Source: Candidatus Faecalibacterium faecigallinarum
GTDB lineage: Bacteria > Bacillota > Clostridia > Oscillospirales > Ruminococcaceae
Length of the DNA: 33,836 nucleotides
Direction of reading: 5' to 3'
Assembly: GCA_019119685.1 (NCBI GenBank)
Contig: DWWN01000022.1
Coordinates: 1 to 33,836 of the forward strand
The position numbers and the translations under genes were made by a program. Shown in pieces: positions 8,296-15,592 of the stretch. A model generated the notes under the pieces. That model was given only the letters and a program-made list of their open reading frames with translations. It searched no databases and had not been told where the DNA came from. Position 1 is the first letter of the stretch; each line of letters begins with the position of its first letter.

Positions 8296-8372
8296 GTGAA
8301 GATGACGGTCCGTCCGCGGCCGTCCCTGACAGATCCCATGCACTTTCTATACACGAATGAGGTTTCCATAAG

Positions 8373-9275
8373 ATGAAGCAAGCCATCGCCGTCCGTTTTG
8401 AAGAGAACGGCAAAGAACAATATTTCGACCCCGCGGGCCTTTCGCCCCAGGCGGGGGATTACGTTATGGCCGACACCCCCAAGGGACCGGCCTGCGGGCA
8501 GGTATCCCGGGAGGCCCGGCCTGTGCCCGACTATCTGCTGCCCAACCCGCTGCCCGCCCTGGTGCGGATGGCCGACAGCGTGGACATCCGCCGGATGCAC
8601 CAGCGCCAGAACGAGGACAAAAAAGCCTGGCGCATCTGCCGGGAGTGCATCGACCGGCACGGCCTGGAAATGAAGCTGGTCAAGGTGGAATACGCCCCCG
8701 ACCACTCCAAAGTGACCTTTTATTTCACCGCCGACGGCCGGGTGGACTTCCGCGAGCTGGTCAAAGACCTGGCCAGCACCTTCCATATGCGGATCGAGCT
8801 GCGCCAGATCGGCGTCCGGGACGAGAGCAAGATGATGGGGGGCATCGGCCTGTGCGGCCAGCCCTTCTGCTGCAGCCGCTTTCTGCGGGACTTCCAGCCC
8901 GTCTCCATCCGCATGGCCAAGGAGCAGGGCCTTTCCCTCAACCCCACCAAGATCAGCGGCTGCTGCGGCCGCCTGATGTGCTGCCTGGGCTACGAGCAGT
9001 CCGCCTACGAATACCTGAACAGCATCATGCCCATGGTGGGCAGCACGGTGCGCACCCCCGACGGCACCGGCACGGTGGTGGAGACCAACCCCATCTCCGG
9101 TTACCTGCGGGTGCGGCTGAACTCGGAGGCGCTGGCCCCCAAGTATTACAAGGCCAGCCAGTGCCAGTATATCTCGGGCGGCAAGCGTGCGCCCCGCCGC
9201 CCCGACCCCGACGATGATTACTCCGGCCTGCGGGACCCCGCCCCTGTGGTGGCCAGCGCCGGCGAGGAAGAATGA
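8373..9275 (+). CDS. ricT: PSP1-domain protein RicT (YaaT family)
   Basis: Homologue of Bacillus RicT/YaaT, part of the RicA-RicF-RicT complex that carries Fe-S clusters and assists RNase Y in mRNA processing. The 300-residue protein has the PSP1 domain, and the family's cysteines are intact: CGQPFCC (C161, C166, C167), SGCCGRLMCC (C197, C198, C203, C204). The Arg/Pro/Asp-rich tail is low complexity. The ATG at 8373 has only a distant GAGG. In many Firmicutes this gene sits beside holB; here holB is 6 kb away and the next gene is a ferredoxin. Neither RicA nor RicF is in the window. Confidence 0.9.
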   Translation: MKQAIAVRFEENGKEQYFDPAGLSPQAGDYVMADTPKGPACGQVSREARPVPDYLLPNPLPALVRMADSVDIRRMHQRQNEDKKAWRICRECIDRHGLEMKLVKVEYAPDHSKVTFYFTADGRVDFRELVKDLASTFHMRIELRQIGVRDESKMMGGIGLCGQPFCCSRFLRDFQPVSIRMAKEQGLSLNPTKISGCCGRLMCCLGYEQSAYEYLNSIMPMVGSTVRTPDGTGTVVETNPISGYLRVRLNSEALAPKYYKASQCQYISGGKRAPRRPDPDDDYSGLRDPAPVVASAGEEE

Positions 9276-9298
9276 CCCCGGGGCAGGCCGGCAGAGGT

Positions 9299-9314
9299 TA
9301 GTTATATATAACTA
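9299..9314. repeat. Perfect AT-rich 16-bp palindrome after ricT
   Basis: TAGTTATATATAACTA is fully self-complementary and starts 24 bases after the ricT stop. It has no T-run, so it is not a terminator. It may be an operator-like site, although the ferredoxin promoter is more than 110 bases away. Function unknown. Confidence 0.35.
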
Positions 9315-9426
9315 TCTATCGTGATTTTTACCGAAAAACCCGCCGTAAACTCCCCGAAAGTTAGCGGATGCTTTTGTGCATTCAGCCAAAATCGCCGTTT
9401 TGGTCGGGCTTGGCGCACGGTTAGTC

Positions 9427-9455
9427 TTGCCTTTTTGGTTTGTCTTTGCTACAAT
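9427..9455 (+). promoter_or_regulatory. Promoter of the ferredoxin gene
   Basis: -35 TTGCCT (9427-9432), 17-base spacer, -10 TACAAT (9450-9455). The resulting leader is about 125 bases and begins with a hairpin (CGGAC/GTCCG arms with inner CCGG/CCGG, 9467-9488), long for such a small gene. The ricT-ferredoxin gap (9276-9586) holds nothing else I recognise. Confidence 0.65.
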
Positions 9456-9586
9456 CGGCACAGAGGCGGACGCCGGCACCGGTGTCCGTGCAAAGAGAGG
9501 CTGGCTGCGGCCGTGCAGGAGCACACCTCTGGGGGAAAGTTCCCCGCGACAAGTTGTTAGGCACGGGTCGAAAGGAGAGTTCTACT

Positions 9587-9757
9587 ATGGCACATAAGGT
9601 TACCGAGGGTTGCATCGGCTGCGGCGCCTGCGAGGGCGCTTGCCCTGTTGGCGCTGTGAAGGTCGAGGACGGCGTGGCCGTCGTTGACGCTGGCGCTTGC
9701 ATCGACTGCGGCGCTTGCGAGGGCGCTTGCCCCACCGGTGCGATCGTCGCTGAGTAA
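9587..9757 (+). CDS. 2[4Fe-4S] ferredoxin
   Basis: A 56-residue clostridial-type ferredoxin, the low-potential electron carrier for pyruvate:ferredoxin oxidoreductase, hydrogenase and Rnf-type reactions. Two CxxCxxCxxxCP motifs bind the clusters (C9, C12, C15, C19 and C38, C41, C44, C48). The two halves are near repeats with GCGACEGACP-like sequence, reflecting the ancient internal duplication. The start at 9587 is fixed by AAAGGAG eight bases upstream. It is monocistronic, between its own promoter and terminator, as expected for an abundant carrier. Confidence 0.97.
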   Translation: MAHKVTEGCIGCGACEGACPVGAVKVEDGVAVVDAGACIDCGACEGACPTGAIVAE

Positions 9758-9785
9758 GCGATCTTTCGCCTGATAGCAGACCGAA

Positions 9786-9815
9786 ACGGCGGGCCCGAAC
9801 GGGTCCGCCGTTTTT
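9786..9815 (+). terminator. Intrinsic terminator of the ferredoxin gene
   Basis: CGGCGGGCCC and GGGTCCGCCG pair through the whole arm (one G-U) around a GAAC loop, followed by TTTTT (9811-9815), 29 bases after the stop codon. Confidence 0.85.
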
Positions 9816-9845
9816 GAATTACAGCCAGAAGCACAAAAAGGAACA

Positions 9846-9870
9846 GGGAGCCGCTTTTTCAGCGGCTCCC
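9846..9870 (-). terminator. Hairpin, probable terminator for the PBECR gene
   Basis: GGGAGCCGCT (9846-9855) and AGCGGCTCCC (9861-9870) form a perfect 10-bp stem. On the minus strand a TTTTT run follows a few bases after the stem; on the plus strand no T-run follows. It lies 135 bases beyond the stop of the gene at 10005-10382, so assignment is tentative. Confidence 0.5.
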
Positions 9871-10004
9871 CATCAGGCGGCATTTGGCAGGCGTAGCATC
9901 CTCCTGCATCTCTCAGGTTTCCCTTGTCAGTACCAGCGGCGTGTGGTCGCTACGAAATTTACCACCTCAAATACCGCCCTTATCCTATGACTATTATAGC
10001 AAAA

Positions 10005-10382
10005 TTATTCGTTTCTGTAAAGGATGCGCCGGTTGCGAAGGTACTGCCTCCAGCGTTTCCGGCTTACGGTCATAAACGTGATGACCGAATTTTTGTAGCC
10101 GATGGGGTCCGCGCTTGTTTTCAATCGCAGCACAAGCTGGTATCCTCTGCCTTCGACCTCAAAATACTTCAGTACGTTTGCCGTATGTGGGCGATCTGTT
10201 TCCAGAATATAGTCAGGATGCAGGATCGCCTCCCGCAAATAGCCTTCCAAATCTCCCGCGATGTCAGGGTGCCTTTCCCTGATGTGCCGCAGCTGAACTT
10301 CCGTAATGATCACTTCCGTTGACGCGATTTCTTCCGTGACCGCCCGGTAGATGGAGAGGTCCAGTTCGCAAATAAAATCCAT
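10005..10382 (-). CDS. PBECR-fold (barnase/EndoU/colicin/RelE-like) nuclease-like protein
   Basis: A 125-residue protein resembling the stand-alone PBECR (phage-Barnase-EndoU-ColicinE5/D-RelE-like) domain proteins scattered in Firmicutes. Recognisable parts are an N-terminal MDFICELDLSIYRAVT, a helix with HIRERHP (33-39) carrying candidate catalytic His/Arg/Glu, a central HPDYILE, and a C-terminal YKNSVITF strand before a basic tail (RKRWRQYLRNRR). If the fold is right it is a metal-independent RNase, but activity is not shown. ATG at 10382 has a GGGG-type ribosome site. No antitoxin-like neighbour is visible: flanks are ferredoxin and trmN6. Less GC-rich than neighbours, consistent with acquisition. 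Confidence 0.6.
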   Translation of the reverse strand: MDFICELDLSIYRAVTEEIASTEVIITEVQLRHIRERHPDIAGDLEGYLREAILHPDYILETDRPHTANVLKYFEVEGRGYQLVLRLKTSADPIGYKNSVITFMTVSRKRWRQYLRNRRILYRNE

Positions 10383-10405
10383 ATCCCCATTTCACATCCA
10401 TCTCA

Positions 10406-10434
10406 AAGATAGTTTTATCTTACCATGTTGACAA
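10406..10434 (-). promoter_or_regulatory. Promoter of the PBECR gene with overlapping inverted repeat
   Basis: Minus strand: -35 TTGTCA (10429-10434), 17-base spacer, -10 TATCTT (10406-10411). The -10 is also half of an inverted repeat AAGATA-GTTT-TATCTT (10406-10421), so a repressor dimer could occlude it. Confidence 0.5.
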
Positions 10435-10500
10435 CGGTCTGTAAAGACAGGCCGCATCTTTCGCCGCTCAGGATTTCTGCAAACGAAACGCTGCTCTGCT

Positions 10501-11196
10501 ATGGAATATTCATCTGAAATTTTGTATAATAGGACCAGCATCTACTGCACGCCCGCCCACCGCTTTGGCACCGACGCGCTGCTGCTGGCCCGCTTTGCCG
10601 TCCCCCGCAGGGACGAGCGGGCCGCCGACCTGTGCTCGGGATGCGGGGTGGTGGCGCTGGAATGGCACGACCAGGGCCACCGCGGCCCCTGCCTGGCCCT
10701 GGAGATCCAGCCCGAGGCCAGCGAACTGCTGGCCAGGGCGGCGGCCGACCAGGACATCGGGCACATCCGCCCGGTCTGCGCCGACCTGCGCAGCTGGGTC
10801 CCCGGCCCCGGCGAGGCCAGCCGGTACGACCTGGCCGCCTGCAACCCGCCTTATTTTGCCGGCGGGCCCCAGAGCCCCGACCCCGCCCGGGCCGCCGCCC
10901 GCCATGAGGGCCTGTGCACCCTGGCCGACGTCTGCGCCTGCGCGTTCCGCCTGCTGCGGGACGGCGGTAAACTGACCCTCTGCCACCGTCCCGAGCGGCT
11001 GGCCGAGGTACTGGCCACTTTGCGCGAACACCGTCTGGAACCCAAGCGCCTGGCCTTTGTCCGCAGCAGGGCAGGGGCCGCCCCCTGGCTTTTTTTGGTG
11101 GAAGGACAGAAAAACCGCCGCACCGGCCTCCGGCTGGAGCCGGATATTCTGGTCAGCGAAGGGGCCGCCCAGTACGGGCCGGGCCGCCGGGGCTGA
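10501..11196 (+). CDS. trmN6: tRNA1(Val) (adenine(37)-N6)-methyltransferase, TrmN6/YfiC family
   Basis: Predicted SAM-dependent N6-adenine methyltransferase of the YfiC/TrmN6 group, acting on A37 of tRNA-Val. The 231-residue protein has the family's N-terminal RFGTDALLLA (21-30), motif I DLCSGCGV (43-50) and the adenine-specific catalytic motif NPPY (115-118). The ATG at 10501 is the only standard start available but has no good ribosome site, which is unusual here. It is first in a packed run with rsmI, yfcE-like and birA (gaps of 19 and 15 bases, then an overlap); linkage to rsmI is common in Firmicutes. Confidence 0.88.
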   Translation: MEYSSEILYNRTSIYCTPAHRFGTDALLLARFAVPRRDERAADLCSGCGVVALEWHDQGHRGPCLALEIQPEASELLARAAADQDIGHIRPVCADLRSWVPGPGEASRYDLAACNPPYFAGGPQSPDPARAAARHEGLCTLADVCACAFRLLRDGGKLTLCHRPERLAEVLATLREHRLEPKRLAFVRSRAGAAPWLFLVEGQKNRRTGLRLEPDILVSEGAAQYGPGRRG

Positions 11197-11215
11197 TCTT
11201 TACAGGAGGGAATCT

Positions 11216-12064
11216 ATGCCCGGAACGCTTTACATCGTCGCCACCCCCATCGGCAACCTGGAGGACATGACCCCGCGGGCCGCCGCTGCGTTTGGGGCGG
11301 CGGATTTTGTCGCCGCCGAGGACACCCGGGTCACCATGCGGCTTTTGAACCATCTGGGCCTGAAAAAGCCCATGGTCAGCTACCACGAGCACGCCCTTAG
11401 CCGGGGCGAGGGCATCCTCCGCCGGATCGAGGCAGGGGAGAGCTGCGCCCTCTGCTCCGACGCCGGGATGCCCTGCATCTCCGACCCCGGCGCGGTCATC
11501 GTCCGGGACGCGCTGGCCCGCGGCATCCCCGTCACTCCGGTGCCGGGGGCGTCGGCCTGCGTCACCGCCCTGGCCGTCTCGGGACAGGACACCTCCCGCT
11601 GGGTGTTCGAGGGCTTTCTGCCCGCCGAGCGCCGGCTGCGCCGCAAGCGGCTGGCCGCCCTGGACGGGGAGATGCGGACCATCATCTTCTACGAGGCGCC
11701 CCACCGGCTGCGGGCCACTCTGGACGAACTGGCCGCCGCCTTTGGCGGGGACCGCAGCGTCACCCTCTGCCGGGAGCTGACCAAGCTCCACGAGGAGATC
11801 TGGAAAACCACCCTCGCCGAGGCCGCCGCCCACTATGCCCAGACCGACCCCCGCGGGGAATACGTCCTGGTCATGGCCGGCGCGCCCGAGCCCGGCCCTG
11901 AGGACGCCCCCACCCCCGAGGAGACAGCTGCCCGCGCCCTGGCCCTGATGCAGGAGCAGGGGCTTGCCCCTTCGGCTGCCGCCAAGGCCGCGGCCCAGGG
12001 CACCCCCTACGGGAAAAGCGAGATCTATAAGCTGCTGCTGGCCCTACAGGCGGGCGCAGAATAA
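11216..12064 (+). CDS. rsmI: 16S rRNA (cytidine(1402)-2'-O)-methyltransferase RsmI
   Basis: Methylates the 2'-OH of C1402 in the decoding centre of 16S rRNA. The 282-residue protein shows the tetrapyrrole-methylase-type SAM fold: LYIVATPIGNLEDMTPRA near the N-terminus, FVAAEDTR, SDAGMPCISDPG, VPGASA, and FYEAPHR in the C-terminal domain. The ATG at 11216 has an ideal AGGAGGG site. It follows trmN6 by 19 bases, so both translation-apparatus methyltransferases are likely co-expressed. Confidence 0.96.
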   Translation: MPGTLYIVATPIGNLEDMTPRAAAAFGAADFVAAEDTRVTMRLLNHLGLKKPMVSYHEHALSRGEGILRRIEAGESCALCSDAGMPCISDPGAVIVRDALARGIPVTPVPGASACVTALAVSGQDTSRWVFEGFLPAERRLRRKRLAALDGEMRTIIFYEAPHRLRATLDELAAAFGGDRSVTLCRELTKLHEEIWKTTLAEAAAHYAQTDPRGEYVLVMAGAPEPGPEDAPTPEETAARALALMQEQGLAPSAAAKAAAQGTPYGKSEIYKLLLALQAGAE

Positions 12065-12079
12065 AGGAGCATCATCTGT

Positions 12080-12568
12080 ATGACAAAGCTACTGATCCTG
12101 AGCGACAGCCACGGCAGCACCCAGGCGGTCCGCCGCATCCTGGCGGCCGAAAAAGACGCCGACGCCGTCATTTTTCTGGGCGACGGCCTCCACGATCTGG
12201 AATTGGCCCTGACCGAGGCCCCCAAGACGCGGGTCTATTCCGTCGCCGGGAACTGCGATTTCGGCGCGCTGGAACCGCTGGACGGCCTGGCCGCCTTTGA
12301 CAGCGTGGTCATCTTCTATACGCACGGGCATATGTACGGTGTCAAGTACGACCTGGACACCCTGGCCGAGGCCGCGGCGGCCCGCGGGGCGGAGGTAGCC
12401 CTGTTCGGGCACACCCACATCCCCCTGGAAGAACAGCACGGCACCGTCCTCCTGTTCAACCCCGGCTCCTGCGGGCGGTGCTACACCGGCCCCGACACCT
12501 ACGGCGTCCTGACTTTGGCCGACGGCCGGGTCCTGCGGGCGGAGCACAAGGAGGTGCCCAAGCGGTGA
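12080..12568 (+). CDS. YfcE/MJ0936-family metallophosphodiesterase
   Basis: A 162-residue calcineurin-like phosphoesterase of the MJ0936/YfcE type; such enzymes hydrolyse phosphodiesters with Mn or similar metals, natural substrate uncertain. Metal ligands are all visible: DSHG (D9, H11), GD (D35), GNCD (N58), THGH (H82) and GHTH (110-113). Start ATG at 12080 with AAAGGAG upstream. It ends with TGA overlapping the GTG start of birA, so translational coupling is likely. Confidence 0.92.
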   Translation: MTKLLILSDSHGSTQAVRRILAAEKDADAVIFLGDGLHDLELALTEAPKTRVYSVAGNCDFGALEPLDGLAAFDSVVIFYTHGHMYGVKYDLDTLAEAAAARGAEVALFGHTHIPLEEQHGTVLLFNPGSCGRCYTGPDTYGVLTLADGRVLRAEHKEVPKR

Positions 12569-13329
12569 GCCTGAACGAGATCCGCCGCCTGCCCTCCTGC
12601 GGCAGCACCAACACCTACGCCAAAGAGCACATTGAGGAGTTCGGCCCGGTGGGGGCGGTCTACACCACCAGCCAGACCGAAGGCCGGGGCCGTCTGGGCC
12701 GCCGCTGGGTCAACGCGGCGGGGCAGGCCCTCTACTACACCGCCATCCTCAAGGTGCCCATGGTCCAGCCCGAGACCCTGCCCCTCTTTGCCAGCCTGGC
12801 CGTCCGGGAGCAGCTGCGGCTGCGGTACGGGGCCGAATGCGCCATCAAGTGGCCCAACGACCTGCTGCTGGGGGGCAAAAAGGTGGTGGGCATCCTCTGC
12901 GAGGCCGTGAACTACGGCACCGGCGGGGAAGGCCGGGCCTACCTCTGCGGCATCGGCATCAACCTGGCCCAGCCCCAGAGCTATTTCGACGAGGCCGGGC
13001 TGCCCTACGGCACCTCGCTGGCCTTGCAGGGGGCCAAAGTGGACCTTGACGCCGACCCCTCCTGGCTGGCCGAGGGCCTGACCGACTTTGGTTTCGACCG
13101 GGCGCTGTACACCTTCGGCCCCGAGGGCTTTGCGCCCTACCGGGACGCCTACACCGCCGCCTGCGTCAACCTGGGCCGCCGGGTCACCTTCACCCAGCCG
13201 GGCGGCGCGGGGGAGGGCACCGCCGCCGGCATCGACGGGGAGGGCCGCCTCATCGTCCGCACCCCCAGCGGGGAAGAACACGTCTTTACCGGCGAAGTCT
13301 CCGTCTCCGGCATTTACGGTCACGTATAA
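12565..13329 (+). CDS. birA: Biotin-[acetyl-CoA-carboxylase] ligase BirA, without DNA-binding domain
   Basis: Activates biotin to biotinyl-AMP and transfers it to the biotin carrier protein. The product of 254 residues starts directly with the catalytic domain (EIRRLPSCGSTN), has the adenylate-binding GRGRLGRRW (40-48), KWPNDLLLGGKKVVGI (95-110) and the C-terminal SH3-like domain. The N-terminal winged helix of E. coli BirA is missing, so this is a class I ligase that should not repress biotin genes itself. The start is GTG at 12565, overlapping the preceding stop as GTGA, with AAGGAGGTG upstream. Confidence 0.93.
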   Translation: MSLNEIRRLPSCGSTNTYAKEHIEEFGPVGAVYTTSQTEGRGRLGRRWVNAAGQALYYTAILKVPMVQPETLPLFASLAVREQLRLRYGAECAIKWPNDLLLGGKKVVGILCEAVNYGTGGEGRAYLCGIGINLAQPQSYFDEAGLPYGTSLALQGAKVDLDADPSWLAEGLTDFGFDRALYTFGPEGFAPYRDAYTAACVNLGRRVTFTQPGGAGEGTAAGIDGEGRLIVRTPSGEEHVFTGEVSVSGIYGHV

Positions 13330-13330
13330 A

Positions 13331-13370
13331 AAGCCCCTGCCTTTCCCCTCTGGAAAAGCAGGGACTTTTC
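13331..13370 (+). terminator. Terminator of the trmN6-birA operon
   Basis: CCCTGC/GCAGGG (13335-13340 / 13358-13363) with an inner TTTCC/GGAAA extension, one mismatch, and a TTTT tail. It begins right after the birA stop. Confidence 0.75.
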
Positions 13371-13409
13371 GATTTACAGTTCTTTTCCGCAATAGGGGCA
13401 GTATACCAT

Positions 13410-14708
13410 TCACCGCCTCCTTACCCGGCGGTGGCGGCGGCGGAACAGCCCCGGCCCGCCCCCGGTCAGGACGGTGAACACCGCCAGCACCAGCAAAATC
13501 ACCAGCAGAGCGGGCAAAAGCAGCAGGGTGGCTATCCCATCGGTATAAAAATCCGAGACGTATTCCCGGTGGGTGACAAGGTCCACCGTGCCCGCCTCAT
13601 AGCCGTCCAGCCAGACAGTGGCGGTTCCCACCACCTGGCCGTTGGCCACGGTGGCGCGGATGCTCTCGGGCAGGTCATAGGTAAAGGTCACTTCGTCGTC
13701 GGGGTGGCCGTAGCCATCCACCACGTTGGCGGCGTACAATTCCACCTCCGGCTCGGTCCGGCACTGGGTCAGGGGCACCGAGGCCAGCGGCGTTTCGGTG
13801 TCCACCAGCTGCCGGTCGTTGAAGGTGGCGAACACCCAGTCCAGCAGCTCGGCGCACTCGCGGTAGATGTTGTCCAGGTCCGACCCCAGCACCACCAGGC
13901 CATAGGTGTGGCCCTCGTTTTCCGCAAAGGTGACGAAGCACCGCCCCGCCAGGGTGGTAAAGCCGGTCTTCATCCCACGGATGTAATCCCGGTAATAGGG
14001 GTACTCGGGGTCGAGCATCAGGTTGGTGGTCTGGATCTCCCGCTCGGCGGTGTGGAGGTTGGTGGCCGGCAGGGTGTAGGTGACTGTCTGGGCGATCTCC
14101 ATGTACCGGGGCTGGGCGTAGCAGGCCGCCGCGATCTTGGCCAGATCCCGGGCGGTGGACACGTTGCCGTAATCGTACAGCCCGTGCACGCAGCTGAAGG
14201 TGGTGTCGGTGCAGCCCAGTTCGGCAGCCCGCTGGTTCATCTGGGACACAAAAGCGGTCAGGTCCCCCGCCGCCATATCGCTGGCCACCGCACTGGCGGC
14301 ATCGTTGGCGCTGGCCACGATCACCCCGTACAGCAGGTCGATCCGGCGCACCGTCTCCCCGATCCGCAGGCCCATGGTGCTGCCGTTGGCGTTCTGGATG
14401 TCGGTAAACTCCTGGGTCAGGCTGGTGGGCACCGTAACGGCCTGCTGCAGGTCCAGGCCGCTCTCCAGATAGAGCAGGGCGGTCATCATCTTGGTCAGGC
14501 TGGCGATGTAGCGGGGCTGGTCGGCGTTCTGCTCCAGGATGGTCTTGCCGGTGTCCAGATCGAACAGATAGACCGATTCTTCAGGATATGTGGTCGCGAT
14601 CGGCATGGGATAGGCCGCCAGCCCCGGCAGGGCCAGACAGACGGCCAGCGCCAGCACACAGGCCAGCGCCGCGGCCCGGCGCAGCACCGGGCGGAAAAGA
14701 TGATTCAT
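13410..14708 (-). CDS. D-alanyl-D-alanine carboxypeptidase (PBP5/DacF family)
   Basis: Low-molecular-mass penicillin-binding protein that trims the terminal D-Ala of peptidoglycan stem peptides outside the membrane. The 432-residue product has a signal peptide (about 1-32), then the three serine-peptidase motifs SLTK (S70, K73), SAN (133-135) and KTG (247-249). A beta-rich C-terminal domain is followed by a membrane helix (about 395-417) and the basic tail FRRRHRRVRRR: a C-terminal anchor. ATG at 14708 has AAAGGAGG. It is divergent from the gamma carbonic anhydrase gene. An extended -10 (TGGTATCTT) may lie about 50 bases upstream. Confidence 0.95.
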   Translation of the reverse strand: MNHLFRPVLRRAAALACVLALAVCLALPGLAAYPMPIATTYPEESVYLFDLDTGKTILEQNADQPRYIASLTKMMTALLYLESGLDLQQAVTVPTSLTQEFTDIQNANGSTMGLRIGETVRRIDLLYGVIVASANDAASAVASDMAAGDLTAFVSQMNQRAAELGCTDTTFSCVHGLYDYGNVSTARDLAKIAAACYAQPRYMEIAQTVTYTLPATNLHTAEREIQTTNLMLDPEYPYYRDYIRGMKTGFTTLAGRCFVTFAENEGHTYGLVVLGSDLDNIYRECAELLDWVFATFNDRQLVDTETPLASVPLTQCRTEPEVELYAANVVDGYGHPDDEVTFTYDLPESIRATVANGQVVGTATVWLDGYEAGTVDLVTHREYVSDFYTDGIATLLLLPALLVILLVLAVFTVLTGGGPGLFRRRHRRVRRR

Positions 14709-14797
14709 AACCTAGCCTCCTTTGGAGCAGCGCAAACGCGCGCCTCTGGTTTCTAAGATACCACAAAACGTGCAAAAGAGAAAGGTGGTTTTTGACA

Positions 14798-15334
14798 ATG
14801 TTCGCTTCTGTCTGTGGAAAAACGCCCCGCGATGAGGGCGCGGCCTTTGTGGCCGATACTGCCGTGGTGGTGGGGGACGTCACCCTCAAGCCGGGCTGCA
14901 CCGTCTGGTACGGCGCGGTGATCCGGGGGGACGAGGGCCCCATCGTCATCGGCGAAAACGCCAACGTGCAGGACAACGCCGTCCTGCACTGCGACCCCGG
15001 CCATCACGTCACCCTGGGCCGGAACGTGACGGTGGGGCACGGCGCCATCGTCCACGGGGCCGAGGTGGGGGAGGGCAGCCTGATCGGGATGCACGCCACC
15101 CTGCTCAACGGCTGCAAGGTGGGCAGCCACTGCATCGTCGGGGCGGGGGCTCTGGTGCCCGAAGGCAGGGAGATCCCCGACGGCACGGTGGCCGTAGGGG
15201 CGCCCGCCCGAGCGGTGAAGGACATCGGAAAAGAGCAGGCCGCCTTCTGCGAATATAACGCCATTGCCTATGTTAACTTAGGCCGCGAGCACGCCGCAGC
15301 CGTCCCGCTGAAAACCGCGAAAACTGAGGAATGA
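14798..15334 (+). CDS. Gamma carbonic anhydrase-like hexapeptide-repeat protein (YrdA/PaaY type)
   Basis: A 178-residue left-handed beta-helix protein of the gamma-carbonic anhydrase family. Hexapeptide repeats run through most of the chain (VVVGDV, VWYGAVIRGD, IGENANVQDNAVLH). The three zinc-binding histidines are at the expected places in LHCD, VGHGAIVHG and GMHATLL. Many such proteins lack measurable anhydrase activity, so the reaction is not assured. The ATG at 14798 is preferred over TTG at 14792 on spacing to AAAGGTGG. It is probably monocistronic. Confidence 0.92.
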   Translation: MFASVCGKTPRDEGAAFVADTAVVVGDVTLKPGCTVWYGAVIRGDEGPIVIGENANVQDNAVLHCDPGHHVTLGRNVTVGHGAIVHGAEVGEGSLIGMHATLLNGCKVGSHCIVGAGALVPEGREIPDGTVAVGAPARAVKDIGKEQAAFCEYNAIAYVNLGREHAAAVPLKTAKTEE

Positions 15335-15439
15335 TGCGGATTTACGGCGCATCCCACCGGGCTGTTCTGCGGGCGTTTTGCATTTTACAGTTTCTTCACA
15401 GGTTTGTAACCAATTACACGCAAAGAATGGGTATACTAC

Positions 15440-15565
15440 AATCACAAGCCAGCGGGGCCGCAACCGCTGACTTGCACATGATTCCTCCTCACACCCAAAG
15501 TAATACCCCAACACAGGACCCTCGTCCGGGCGTACCGCAAGCGCCCGGGCGGGGGTTCTGTGCGT
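15440..15565 (+). ncRNA. Candidate structured small RNA with CCUCCU linker
   Basis: The interval 15335-15592 between convergent genes has no credible gene. It holds a TATACT (15432-15437, no good -35), a stem CAAGCCAGCGG/CCGCTGACTTG (15445-15455 / 15464-15474, one mismatch), an open linker with CCTCCT (15484-15489) and further C-rich stretches, then a stem of 21 consecutive pairs including G-U (15512-15532 / 15542-15562). A plus-strand transcript would have a C-rich single-stranded segment able to pair with Shine-Dalgarno sequences, as in RsaE/RoxS-type sRNAs. The last stem lacks a proper T-run. The alternative is that it is simply the holB terminator. Confidence 0.35.
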
Positions 15566-15592
15566 TTATGGGCAAAGCCCGCCGCACACGCC

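Larger units (their letters stand above)
7984..8372. other. Divergent intergenic region between RND gene and ricT
   Basis: This 389-base interval holds two divergent promoters, 8177-8204 (minus) and 8287-8295 (plus). The RND mRNA would have a leader of about 185 bases, in which I see no recognisable riboswitch or leader gene. Confidence 0.6.

Noticed and set aside
15414-15479. A 21-codon minus-strand frame (MCKSAVAAPLACDCSIPILCV) with AGGAGG upstream
   Set aside because: The spacing to the ATG is only four bases, the same bases form stems and the CCTCCT linker of a structured plus-strand element, and no minus-strand promoter is seen.
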